Positions 1-7,235 of a stretch of DNA of 64,000 nucleotides are shown here, one piece after another. A program made the translations under genes and the position numbers. The notes under the pieces were generated by a model. That model was given only the letters and a program-made list of their open reading frames with translations. It ran no database searches and had not been told where the DNA came from. The stretch's first letter is position 1. Each line of letters starts with the position of its first letter. The DNA lies in contig NZ_CP018092.1 of the NCBI RefSeq assembly GCF_002754935.1, positions 310,001-374,000 of the forward strand, given 5' to 3'. Source of the stretch: Thermostichus lividus PCC 6715. Its GTDB lineage: Bacteria > Cyanobacteriota > Cyanobacteriia > Thermosynechococcales > Thermosynechococcaceae.

Positions 1-15
1 CAGTTCAAGTTTCAT
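1..15 (-). CDS. Start of a gene running off the left edge; possibly cas7e (cse4)
   Basis: Only five codons are visible (MKLEL), starting with ATG at position 15 and preceded by a near-perfect ribosome binding site (TAAAGGAGG on the minus strand, 21-29). The gene lies downstream of a cse2 remnant on the same strand. In type I-E cas operons the gene after cse2 is normally cas7e, whose N-terminus is a short beta strand of this kind. The cas7e assignment rests on position, not on sequence, and could easily be wrong. Confidence 0.35.
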
Positions 16-26
16 GAGAACCTCCT

Positions 27-107
27 TTAGGAAATAAAAGATTTAACTAACAAGTCCAAACAACAATAAGGTTCATCTTTTTCGATGACGAAAGAGAGTT
101 GATACAT
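27..107 (-). CDS. 26-residue ORF with strong ribosome binding site, unknown
   Basis: ATG at 107 is preceded by AGGAGG about six bases upstream, and the ORF ends in TAA overlapping the ribosome binding site of the next gene. The product would be 26 residues, starting MYQLSFVIEKDE and containing a CC pair. It could be a real micro-gene, a leader peptide coupling translation to the next gene, or the N-terminal stub of a decayed gene. No family is recognised. It sits between a DUF2283 gene and the gene starting at 15, in what looks like one tightly packed transcription unit. Confidence 0.35.
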   Translation of the reverse strand: MYQLSFVIEKDEPYCCLDLLVKSFIS

Positions 108-131
108 TATTTTTCCTCCTGATTTTTCCGA

Positions 132-341
132 TTAATGAGGTGCGGGTTTTGCAATCATGTAGCTAACAAATTGAGGATCATCGACACGCTGAGAGGCATC
201 TAATACCTCTAGGCCGACGACATTGCCCTCGTCATCAAAGTCGAAGATAATCCCTGATACATCTTCATCACTTTCGCTAATGGGCGTATCTCTAAATAAA
301 ATTCTCAGTACATCAACCTCTGGGTCGTAAATAATTTTCAT
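132..341 (-). CDS. DUF2283 family protein
   Basis: A 69-residue protein with the DUF2283 layout: an N-terminal 'YDPEVDVLRI' strand, a central acidic stretch (about residues 17-36, SESDEDVSG..FDFDDEGNVVGLEVLDAS) and the family's 'GLEVLDAS' segment. DUF2283 proteins are small and are usually encoded beside DUF4258 genes. The pair is often listed as a putative toxin-antitoxin module, without firm functional proof. The start ATG overlaps the TGA of the upstream DUF4258 gene in an ATGA (338-341), implying translational coupling. The likely role, inferred only, is the antitoxin-like partner. Confidence 0.8.
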   Translation of the reverse strand: MKIIYDPEVDVLRILFRDTPISESDEDVSGIIFDFDDEGNVVGLEVLDASQRVDDPQFVSYMIAKPAPH

Positions 342-601
342 GACATCCTCCAGTATTTTTGAATTTTGCTAGTTCGATAGACTGTGATTACAACCGATGG
401 CGAGATAGTTTCATCTACAAAGACTCGCAGAAGATATTGCTTTTCGCCATCAAAACGGATTCTAGATTGGTAAATAGTGCGCCGATTTCGCCCTAGCAAG
501 ATCTGCTCCGGCTGCGAAAGTACTGCTTCTACCTGTTCTCGGGCAATGCCCCGGCGCTGCATTTCTTCCAAAGCGTGGGCTGTAAATCTAAGCTGACTCA
601 C
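338..601 (-). CDS. DUF4258 family protein
   Basis: 87 residues. The N-terminal 'FTAHALEEMQRRGI' and the following 'VEAVLSQPEQIL' match the DUF4258 pattern (RFTxHAxxRMxxRGI), and the C-terminal half is strand-rich ('LRVFVDETISPSVVITVYRTSKI'). DUF4258 resembles RelE-like small toxins in size and partner gene, but activity is unproven. The start GTG overlaps the TGA of the cse2 remnant as GTGA (598-601), and its own stop overlaps the DUF2283 start, so three genes form a coupled chain. The 4-bp overlap suggests the pair was part of the cas operon rather than a late arrival. Confidence 0.8.
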   Translation of the reverse strand: MSQLRFTAHALEEMQRRGIAREQVEAVLSQPEQILLGRNRRTIYQSRIRFDGEKQYLLRVFVDETISPSVVITVYRTSKIQKYWRMS

Positions 602-930
602 GACTCAGCCTCGTCAGCTATACTAGGTGGTGCTGCCCGCCAGAAGGTTTTGGCCCACTGGTCTTGGATAAATTGATCAGGATGATCCCAGAAACAGATA
701 TCGGCTATGAGTTGGGGATAGTAGATGGGAATTTTCTTGTCCTTTTTACTTTTAATCTGTCGCACCAACGCTGTAATCGGAGATTGGATATTAGCAAGAT
801 CGGTATCTAGCAAGGCTTTAAATCGCCGTTCTGGGCCTTTAGATTGACTGCTGTTGTGTAGGCAAACGGTAGCAGAGCAGGGGAGCATGTCACTTTTTGA
901 GAGAAAAGGCGGGTCAAGGTGCCCATTCAA
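598..930 (-). pseudogene. cse2: cse2 (casB) C-terminal remnant, type I-E CRISPR-Cas
   Basis: The open frame is 110 residues, but only the C-terminal part (from about residue 25) resembles a known family. It contains 'ERRFKALLDTD', then 'ALVRQIKSK', then 'YYPQLIADICFWDHPDQ' and 'QWAKTFW', in the order and spacing of the Cse2/CasB small subunit of type I-E Cascade, whose C-terminus has RRFxALL...LVxxLKSK...QLxxDLxxWDHP...WAxxFW. The usual N-terminal half is absent. Upstream (higher coordinates) there is a transposase scrap and then acnB, with no cse1 or cas3. The gene is therefore 5'-truncated and the complex it served is probably non-functional, unless intact copies exist elsewhere. Confidence 0.75.
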
Positions 931-1091
931 AAGCCTATGGCTTTGTAAACTTCAACAATTTTCGGGAAAGGTTGTTAGCACGAGTGTTGAATTTGGTAGA
1001 GAAAGACAGAAAAAAGTGGCCAAACTGCGATGATTTGGCTACAAGTAAAACAAACTATAGCGGTTCTTGCGCCTGTTTTATTATCAACTGA
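897..1091 (+). pseudogene. ISL3-type transposase C-terminal fragment
   Basis: A 64-residue open frame whose middle (about 930-990) reads KAYGFVNFNNFRERLLARV. This closely resembles the C-terminal segment of ISL3/IS204-type DDE transposases, which usually ends (K)RxAYGFxNFxNFRxRLL. The catalytic core is absent, so it is a remnant. It lies exactly at the truncated 5' side of cse2, on the opposite strand, and probably marks the deletion junction that removed the upstream cas genes. The tail after 990 is not recognised. Confidence 0.6.
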
Positions 1092-1106
1092 GCAAGAGAT
1101 ACCTGA

Positions 1107-3713
1107 CTACCCTCCAACGCTCGCCATGAGTTTCTCCTCTTCAGCTATGGAAATTAAGCGACCTTGGTTTTCGTAGTCAGGAATTTGATCAAAGTAGAGG
1201 TAGCGGTATATATCAGCAGCTAGCGGATCAATTTTACGGGTAACAATCTCTAAGTATTCCTCACGAGTGGGGATGCGCCCCAACAGTGCGCAGACTGCCG
1301 CCAGTTCTGCTGAGCCTAAATAGACCCTTGCCCCCTTGCCCATCCGGTTATTGAAATTGCGGGTTGAGGTAGAAAATACCGTCGTATTATCTGCAACCCG
1401 CGCTTGGTTCCCCATACACAGCGAGCAACCGGGCATTTCCATCCGTGCCCCTGCTGCTGCAAAAATACCATAGTAGCCTTCTTCCCGGAGTTGCTGCTCA
1501 TCCATACGAGTGGGGGGCGCAATCCATAGGCGTACCTTGACTGCCCCTTCTCCTTCCAGCACCTTGGCAGCAGCGCGATAGTGGCCAATATTGGTCATGC
1601 AAGAGCCAATAAAGACTTCCTGAACAGGGTCACCCGCACACTCGGACAAGGTTTTAATATTGTCCGGGTCGTTCGGGGCAGCCACTAATGGCTCACGAAT
1701 TTGATCAAGATCCACCTCAATCACATCAGCATACTCTGCATCTGGATCCGCCGCGAGGAGGGTGGGGTTAGCTAACCACTCTTCCATCCGTTTCACCCGC
1801 CGCAAAATTGTCCGCGGATCGCTGTATCCCCGCGCCACCATGTTTTTCAAAAGCACAATATTGGAGCGCAAGTAGGTGGCCACAGTTTCTTCGCTGAGTT
1901 TAATGGTGCAACCCGCCGCCGATCGCTCCGCGGTGGCATCGGTGAGTTCAAAGGCCTGCTCCAGTTGCAAATCTGGCAAGCCCTCCATTTCCAAAATCCG
2001 CCCAGAAAAGACGTTTTTTTTGTTTTCCTTGGCAACAGTGAGCTTACCCTGCTGAATTGCTACGTAAGGAATGGCATTGACAATATCTCGCAAGGTTACC
2101 CCCGGTTGCAACTGCCCCTTAAAGCGCACTAGCACCGATTCGGGCATATCTAGGGGCATCACCCCCAAGGCTGCGGCAAAGGCCACCAAGCCAGACCCCG
2201 CAGGGAAGGAGATCCCCAAGGGAAAGCGCGTGTGGGAGTCACCTCCGGTGCCCACCGTATCCGGCAGGAGCATCCGGTTGAGCCACGAATGGATAATGCC
2301 ATCTCCCGGACGTAGGGAGACACCGCCCCGCGAGTGGATAAAGTCCGGTAGTTCTTTGTGGGTTTTGATGTCCACCGGTTTAGGATAAGCAGCGGTGTGG
2401 CAGAAGCTTTGCATGACGAGATCGGCACCAAACCCCAGACAGGCTAGCTCTTTTAGCTCGTCGCGGGTCATGGGGCCTGTGGTATCCTGAGACCCCACTG
2501 TGGTTATCACCGGCTCGCAATAGGTGCCAGGGCGGACACCGGGTAGCCCACAGGCTTTGCCAACAATTTTTTGAGCCAAGGTGTAGCCCTTCGTACTCTC
2601 TATGGGGGCAGCAGGACGGGTAAAGAGGGGGCTGGGGTCGAGTCCGAGGGCTGCTCGCGCTTTATCAGTGAGGGTGCGGCCAATCAGCAGGGGAATGCGT
2701 CCCCCCGCCCGGACTTCATCGCGCAGGGTATCGGGCTTCAGGGAAAAGGTGCTGATCACGTCACCCGCTGCATTTGTGATTTCGCCCTTGTAGGGATAAA
2801 TCGTAATTACATCTCCCATGGCCATAGCGGTGACATCGCACTCAATGGGCAAGGCACCAGAGTCTTCCATGGTGTTAAAGAAGATGGGGGCAATTTTGCC
2901 ACCCAAACAAACTCCCCCAGTGCGCTTGTTAGGGACGTAGGGAATATCGCGGCCAATGTGCCAGATAACCGAGTTGGTGGCAGATTTACGCGAGGAGCCG
3001 GTACCGACCACATCCCCAACGTAGGCTAGGGGGTAGCCTTTTTGTTTGAGGTCAGCAATAATCTGCAATGCGCCCGGTAAGCGGTTTTCGAGCATGACGG
3101 TGGCGTGCAGGGGAATATCGGGACGGGTGGTAGCGTGGGGGGCAGGGGATAGATCATCGGTATTGGTTTCACCAGGTACCTTGAAGACGGTGACGGTAAT
3201 GGCCTCTGGCAGTTCGGGACGGCGGGTAAACCAGTCGCCATTAGCCCATGATTCCATGACGTGACGGGCATGGGCATTGCCCTGCTGCATCAGGTCTTGA
3301 ACATCATGGAAGGCATCATAGACCAAGAGGGTCTGACTAAGCGCCTGCGCGGCGGCGGCAGCTAATTCACTGTTTTCATGACCCAAGAGGGCAATTAGCG
3401 ACTGTACGTTATAGCCCCCCAGCATTGTGCCAAGGAGTTCAACGGCAGCAATGGGTGAAATTAAGGGACTGTGGAGTTCGCTGTTGGCGATCGCCGTCAG
3501 AAAGCCTGCCTTAATGTAAGCTGCCTCATCAACCCCAGGAGGAACGCGATCGCGCAGTAGATGGATAAGATAGTCTTCTTCTCCTTGAGGAGGCTGTTGT
3601 AGTAGATCACAGACCGCTGATACCTGTGCTGCCGTTAGGGGTAGGGGTGGAATTCCAAGGGCGGCACGTTCATCAGTATGCTGGCGGTATTGATTCAGTA
3701 CAGTTGTGTCCAC
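1107..3713 (-). CDS. acnB: Aconitate hydratase B (bifunctional aconitase/2-methylisocitrate dehydratase)
   Basis: 868 residues, full length for AcnB. The enzyme interconverts citrate and isocitrate through cis-aconitate in the TCA cycle, using a 4Fe-4S cluster in the cytosol. The N-terminal HEAT-like domain of type B aconitases is visible (residues 1-160), followed by the swivelling domain ('[16 protein letters not shown]') and the catalytic core with cluster-ligand segments '[22 protein letters not shown]', '[14 protein letters not shown]' and '[14 protein letters not shown]'. AcnB is the normal aconitase of cyanobacteria. It is transcribed alone on the minus strand; its upstream region abuts an IS200/IS605 element at 3815. 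Confidence 0.97.
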   Translation of the reverse strand: MDTTVLNQYRQHTDERAALGIPPLPLTAAQVSAVCDLLQQPPQGEEDYLIHLLRDRVPPGVDEAAYIKAGFLTAIANSELHSPLISPIAAVELLGTMLGGYNVQSLIALLGHENSELAAAAAQALSQTLLVYDAFHDVQDLMQQGNAHARHVMESWANGDWFTRRPELPEAITVTVFKVPGETNTDDLSPAPHATTRPDIPLHATVMLENRLPGALQIIADLKQKGYPLAYVGDVVGTGSSRKSATNSVIWHIGRDIPYVPNKRTGGVCLGGKIAPIFFNTMEDSGALPIECDVTAMAMGDVITIYPYKGEITNAAGDVISTFSLKPDTLRDEVRAGGRIPLLIGRTLTDKARAALGLDPSPLFTRPAAPIESTKGYTLAQKIVGKACGLPGVRPGTYCEPVITTVGSQDTTGPMTRDELKELACLGFGADLVMQSFCHTAAYPKPVDIKTHKELPDFIHSRGGVSLRPGDGIIHSWLNRMLLPDTVGTGGDSHTRFPLGISFPAGSGLVAFAAALGVMPLDMPESVLVRFKGQLQPGVTLRDIVNAIPYVAIQQGKLTVAKENKKNVFSGRILEMEGLPDLQLEQAFELTDATAERSAAGCTIKLSEETVATYLRSNIVLLKNMVARGYSDPRTILRRVKRMEEWLANPTLLAADPDAEYADVIEVDLDQIREPLVAAPNDPDNIKTLSECAGDPVQEVFIGSCMTNIGHYRAAAKVLEGEGAVKVRLWIAPPTRMDEQQLREEGYYGIFAAAGARMEMPGCSLCMGNQARVADNTTVFSTSTRNFNNRMGKGARVYLGSAELAAVCALLGRIPTREEYLEIVTRKIDPLAADIYRYLYFDQIPDYENQGRLISIAEEEKLMASVGG

Positions 3714-3896
3714 AGTCCTGTGACCTCGATAAACGGCAAGCAGATGCCCAGGAGTCTGCTCCTTAAGAGTTTAGATCTAGATTATAAATTTGGCGACTCG
3801 CTCCTATACATTATAGGAGTGATGTGGGCGGGCTAAAACCCCTCCGCTTTAGCGAGGGGATACAGCCAACTCAGGGGGCTTTAGCCCCTAGTAAGG

Positions 3897-4292
3897 TCAA
3901 TTACTCTTGCCCTGAGCTTCAATGTAGCGCTGAATTGTTTCGCTGCTAACATTGCCAGCCGTTGAGACAAAGTAACTGGATGTCCACATGGACGGCAGTT
4001 TCATTAATGGATTAGGGAATTCCTGTCTGAGGAACCGTGCAGTTCGCCCCTTAATTCGATGAATGATTTGATAGGGTGCAATTGTTGGAGGGCAGTTAAC
4101 AAAGAGGTGGACATGATCCGGTTCAATTGCCAACGACACAACTTGACAATCAATCTCCTCTGCTGCTTCCCATATCAACTGCCTGCACCGATTTGCTATT
4201 TCTCCCCGTAAAACAGGTCTACGCCGCCGAGGAATCCAGACAAAGTGATAGTTCAGCAAATACGTTGCACTGCGGCTTTTCTGGTAGTCCAT
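3897..4292 (-). CDS. tnpA: IS200/IS605 transposase TnpA (Y1 HUH)
   Basis: 131 residues, normal for the Y1 transposases that cut and rejoin single-stranded element ends. The HUH metal-binding motif is present (His60-Val-His62 in 'EPDHVHLFVN') and the nucleophile is probably Tyr123 in 'IQRYIEAQGK'. The N-terminal 'YHFVWIPRRRRPVL' is typical of the family. It is divergent from tnpB, with 5' ends close together near 4290-4350. No frameshift or missing catalytic residue is seen, so it may be active and could mobilise the two small relatives in trans. Confidence 0.93.
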   Translation of the reverse strand: MDYQKSRSATYLLNYHFVWIPRRRRPVLRGEIANRCRQLIWEAAEEIDCQVVSLAIEPDHVHLFVNCPPTIAPYQIIHRIKGRTARFLRQEFPNPLMKLPSMWTSSYFVSTAGNVSSETIQRYIEAQGKSN

Positions 4293-4349
4293 AGTTCACC
4301 GGTTTGTCTATCTGTGCTACGCTGTAGACAATTGTTGCATAAACTCACC

Positions 4350-5639
4350 ATGTTTGGATGTCAGCAAGTTTTGCTCAACCCCAATAACGAACTTAAGGGG
4401 GTGATGGAATTTGTCTGCTCTGAGGCAAACAAGCTAACCAATCAGGGCATCTACTATGCTCGTCAACTGCACTTTAAGACCGGGCAGTGGATTGGCAAGC
4501 ATAGCCTGAGTTACGAATACAAGACCAGTAAGCACTTCCAAGCTCTTTACTCCCAGGCTGCACAGCAAACCTTGATTTCGGTCTACGAGTCGTTTAAGTC
4601 CTACCGAGCATTGTTGAAACTGTGGCGAGGTGGAGAACTGGCAGAGAAACCCAGGATGCCAAATTACCGCAAGAAGGGAGGGTTGGCAGTAGTCAGCTAT
4701 CCCAAACAAGCGCTGAAGTTGGTTGATGGGATGATCCGGGTTCCGCTGGGGCAGTTAGTGAAAGTGTGGTTTCAGATTGATTCGTTCACTGTCCCCGTGC
4801 CCTCCAATCTCAAATTTGAGGACATCAAGGAACTGCGGATTCTGCCGCGCAATGGGTGTTTCTACACTGAGTTTGTCTATCGTCTGAACCCCGTTCAGAT
4901 TGATGTAGACCCGATGCGGGTGCTGGGCATCGATTCGGGATTAAACAACTGGCTCACCTGCGTCAGCAATGTGGGAACCAGCTTCATTGTGGATGGACTG
5001 CACCTGAAATCATTGAACCGCTGGTACAACAAGCAAATTGCCAAGCTGAAAGAAGGTAAGCCTCAAGGCTTTTGGTCAAAGCGACTGGCACAACTCACTG
5101 AGAAGCGCAATCGGCAGATACGTGATGCAGTGAACAAAGCGGCTAGGATTGTGATTGACCATTGCACCCGTAACCGGATTGGTCGGATTGTATTTGGCTG
5201 GAACCAGCAGCAAAAGGACGGTTCCAACCTAGGCAAGAAGACCAATCAGAAGTTTGTGCAGATCCCAACTGCGAGACTGAAAGAGCGGATTGCTCAGTTA
5301 GCGGAGCAGTACGGGATAGAGTTTGTTGAAACTGAGGAGTCGTATACCTCTCAAGCATCGTTTGTGGATGGTGACTTTTTGCCGACATTCGGTGAAAAAC
5401 CTGATAGCTGGAAGTCATCGGGGAAGCGGACGAAGCGAGGCTTGTTCAGGACTGCTCAGAATTGGTACATCAACGCGGATTGTAATGGCGCTGCCAACAT
5501 CCTGCGTAAAGTAGCGACGATGCTTGGATTGAGTCTGAGCGGAGTTGGTAGGGGGTCTTTGACTGCCCCCACCCGTATTAAGTTGTGGGTGACAGCTCAA
5601 GGGAAAAGCGAAGCAACGCGGCTTCAGCCCGTTGCGTAG
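4350..5639 (+). CDS. tnpB: TnpB RNA-guided nuclease of the IS605 element
   Basis: 429 residues from ATG 4350; an upstream extension in the same frame overlaps tnpA and is unlikely to be coding. The RuvC-like acidic residues are visible: Asp195 in 'VLGIDSGLNN', a glutamate in 'FVETEESYTSQ' (about 327-330) and Asp377 in 'INADCNGAANI'. The four-cysteine zinc ribbon usually found between the last two is missing: the stretch 'ASFVDGDFLPTFGEKPDSW' has no CxxC pairs. TnpB proteins cut DNA next to a short TAM, guided by an RNA made from the element's right end, and so help retain the element. The last codons overlap the presumed guide-RNA region. Confidence 0.9.
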   Translation: MFGCQQVLLNPNNELKGVMEFVCSEANKLTNQGIYYARQLHFKTGQWIGKHSLSYEYKTSKHFQALYSQAAQQTLISVYESFKSYRALLKLWRGGELAEKPRMPNYRKKGGLAVVSYPKQALKLVDGMIRVPLGQLVKVWFQIDSFTVPVPSNLKFEDIKELRILPRNGCFYTEFVYRLNPVQIDVDPMRVLGIDSGLNNWLTCVSNVGTSFIVDGLHLKSLNRWYNKQIAKLKEGKPQGFWSKRLAQLTEKRNRQIRDAVNKAARIVIDHCTRNRIGRIVFGWNQQQKDGSNLGKKTNQKFVQIPTARLKERIAQLAEQYGIEFVETEESYTSQASFVDGDFLPTFGEKPDSWKSSGKRTKRGLFRTAQNWYINADCNGAANILRKVATMLGLSLSGVGRGSLTAPTRIKLWVTAQGKSEATRLQPVA

Positions 5640-5683
5640 CATCCTTTGGGAATCCCCTCTCTTTCAAGGAGGAGAGAAGTCAA
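5548..5683 (+). ncRNA. Candidate omega (TnpB guide) RNA region
   Basis: In IS200/IS605 elements the TnpB guide RNA is encoded by the tnpB 3' end and the right end, with the guide lying just outside the element. The 136 bases from 5548 to the right end are kept almost unchanged in both 438-bp derivatives, although the rest of tnpB is gone. That is what selection for (or recent origin with) this RNA would give. The predicted guide would start at 5684. Inferred from position and conservation only. Confidence 0.45.
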
Positions 5684-5841
5684 ATGCACTTGTACCGTCA
5701 GTACTGCTAAGCCTTGAGGGGACGCGGGGAACGCTGAGAGGAGGGGATAAACATTTTTTTCATACGTGGCGATCGCCCTGTATAAGAGCCAAAACTGCCT
5801 AGGAAACCTGAATAAGGGACTCTAGTTGAGGACATTAGCAT

Positions 5842-6609
5842 ATGAGGGATGACCACCAACAGGACGCTCTCCTCACACAGTTAGCGGCTGTGAGGCTACA
5901 GCGGGACACCTTTCAAGCTATTCTCAGAACCCACCCAAGAGTGATGTCTAAACAGGATATCATCCATCAAGCACAGGAGTGGGGTTGGCAAGTTACCAAC
6001 CGTGGCAATGGTCGGCACTCCACAAAAGCAGTTCGCGGAAACCTAACGATCAGCATTCCTGGCCATGGCGACGGTGACGAGTTACAGACAGGACTTGTTC
6101 ATCAACTCCTCAAACAACTATCAGAACCGATTTTGACGGAACTAAACCGCAAGGAACACCAATATAGCCAACAGCTAATCGACCTGCTCTTGGCAGGGAA
6201 TCCGTATAATGGTTCGTTTCAAGAGTTTAGGATCAAGCAAGAATTAGAGTTCTATCGTGAGCTAGCCCAAGCTCAACAAGACGAGATTCAACGCTTAAAA
6301 ATGCAAATTCAAGAGTCAGAGGAAGCCGCCCTCGAACTGTGTAGCAACCTAGAGTACGATAACCAAACACTAGTCGCTAAAGTCAAAACCCTTGCCGAAG
6401 AACGAGTGCAGCTAGAGTGGTTTTTTGAGCAAGTTCTCTCTGCGCTCAAACAGATTCAATTTCATGTCGGTAAACTTGAGAGCATTGTTAACCTGATCCC
6501 TGGGTCAGTGTGGATCAAGCATCGACTACAACGGCAGATTGACCATATCAAGCGTATTTTTGACGCTAACAACTTAGCTGCTGCCCCTCTTCAATTGCCT
6601 CGGGAGTAA
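5842..6609 (+). CDS. HicA-like N-terminal domain plus coiled coil, unknown function
   Basis: 255 residues, no exact family recognised. Residues about 35-90 ('MSKQDIIHQAQEWGWQV', 'GNGRHSTKAVRGNLTISIP', 'GDELQTGLVHQLLKQL') follow the helix-strand-strand-strand-helix order of HicA-type mRNA interferases. They include a histidine where HicA has its catalytic His (GxxHHxF) and the basic/strand segment 'LTISIPGHG'. The rest is helical, with a strong coiled coil at about 135-200 (rich in E, Q, L). No HicB antitoxin gene lies beside it. It is followed after 4 bases by the 6614 gene. It could be a sensor or nucleic-acid-binding component of the downstream sigma/CHAT locus; that link is inference from proximity. 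Confidence 0.6.
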   Translation: MRDDHQQDALLTQLAAVRLQRDTFQAILRTHPRVMSKQDIIHQAQEWGWQVTNRGNGRHSTKAVRGNLTISIPGHGDGDELQTGLVHQLLKQLSEPILTELNRKEHQYSQQLIDLLLAGNPYNGSFQEFRIKQELEFYRELAQAQQDEIQRLKMQIQESEEAALELCSNLEYDNQTLVAKVKTLAEERVQLEWFFEQVLSALKQIQFHVGKLESIVNLIPGSVWIKHRLQRQIDHIKRIFDANNLAAAPLQLPRE

Positions 6610-6613
6610 GGTT

Positions 6614-6958
6614 ATGGGTCTGATTGAAAATCTTGAAACGGCTATCGGTGCTTCGCGCCGCAATTATGCTGAACTTCTTAGCCTCACCAGCGAACTCATT
6701 ACTGAGCGGCAACAGCGGGGACAACACTCTTGGCGATCGCTCAGTTCCCAACCATGGACTGCTGCTAAATTGCAAAAAGCGTTTCCGTCATTTCAAGCTG
6801 CCCGGGCGTACTTTTATCAACGCTATGGCATAAAAGCTAAGGGGTGGCAGACATTGGCAGAGCGGGTGAATACGGTGGAGGCAGCACTGGTTCACTTAGG
6901 GTTGGCAATTCGCGAAACGCCAGAAGCAAGAGCGATCGCTCCGCTGTGCGGTTCCTGA
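6614..6958 (+). CDS. Small helical protein, unknown function
   Basis: 114 residues, starting with ATG 6614 just 4 bases after the previous stop and preceded by a GTAAGG-type ribosome binding site, so it is probably co-transcribed and coupled. The sequence is predicted mostly helical ('IENLETAIGASRRNYAELLSLTSELITERQQ', 'LQKAFPSFQAARAYFYQRYGIKAKGWQTLAERV'). The motif 'FPSFQAARAYFYQRYGIKAKGW' looks like a compact DNA- or RNA-binding helical bundle but matches nothing I can name. No signal peptide or membrane segment. Confidence 0.6.
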   Translation: MGLIENLETAIGASRRNYAELLSLTSELITERQQRGQHSWRSLSSQPWTAAKLQKAFPSFQAARAYFYQRYGIKAKGWQTLAERVNTVEAALVHLGLAIRETPEARAIAPLCGS

Positions 6959-7235
6959 TACGGTCTTTAGTACCCTAAAGGCTTGCCCTAAGCCTACTCA
7001 GGCTGATGGTAACGCTGTGCTCCCGCTCTGTCAGTCGTCTAGTTTAGTAACGCAGATTTCTTAGGTTCTGAACATTTCTGGGGCAGAGACCTGCATAGGC
7101 TGAGGCATATTTCTTGGATAAGCATGTAGCAGGACTAGAGGGATAAGGTATGCGTCTCAGCTAAAAAGCTTGAATAGCAGACTGTTTAGCTCCGCCAATT
7201 GTTGACTCCTGAGTGAGAACGGAAGAGAGCAACCA

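Larger units (their letters stand above)
3815..5683 (+). mobile_element. IS200/IS605-family element, full length (1869 bp)
   Basis: The ends were set by comparison with two shorter relatives at 10007-10444 and 51317-51754, which share about 74 bp at the left end and 136 bp at the right end. The left end carries a hairpin (CCCCTCCGC TTTA GCG-AGGGG, about 3839-3859) and the right end a hairpin around 5654-5675 (CCCCTC ... GGAGGAG). All three copies lie directly 3' of TTAT (here 3811-3814), and no target duplication is seen. Both fit the single-strand 'peel and paste' mechanism of this family. It encodes a divergent tnpA/tnpB pair, the IS605 arrangement. Confidence 0.88.

Noticed and set aside
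2071-3264. Long open frames on the plus strand inside acnB
   Set aside because: They are antisense shadows of a well-conserved gene and show no protein-like features.
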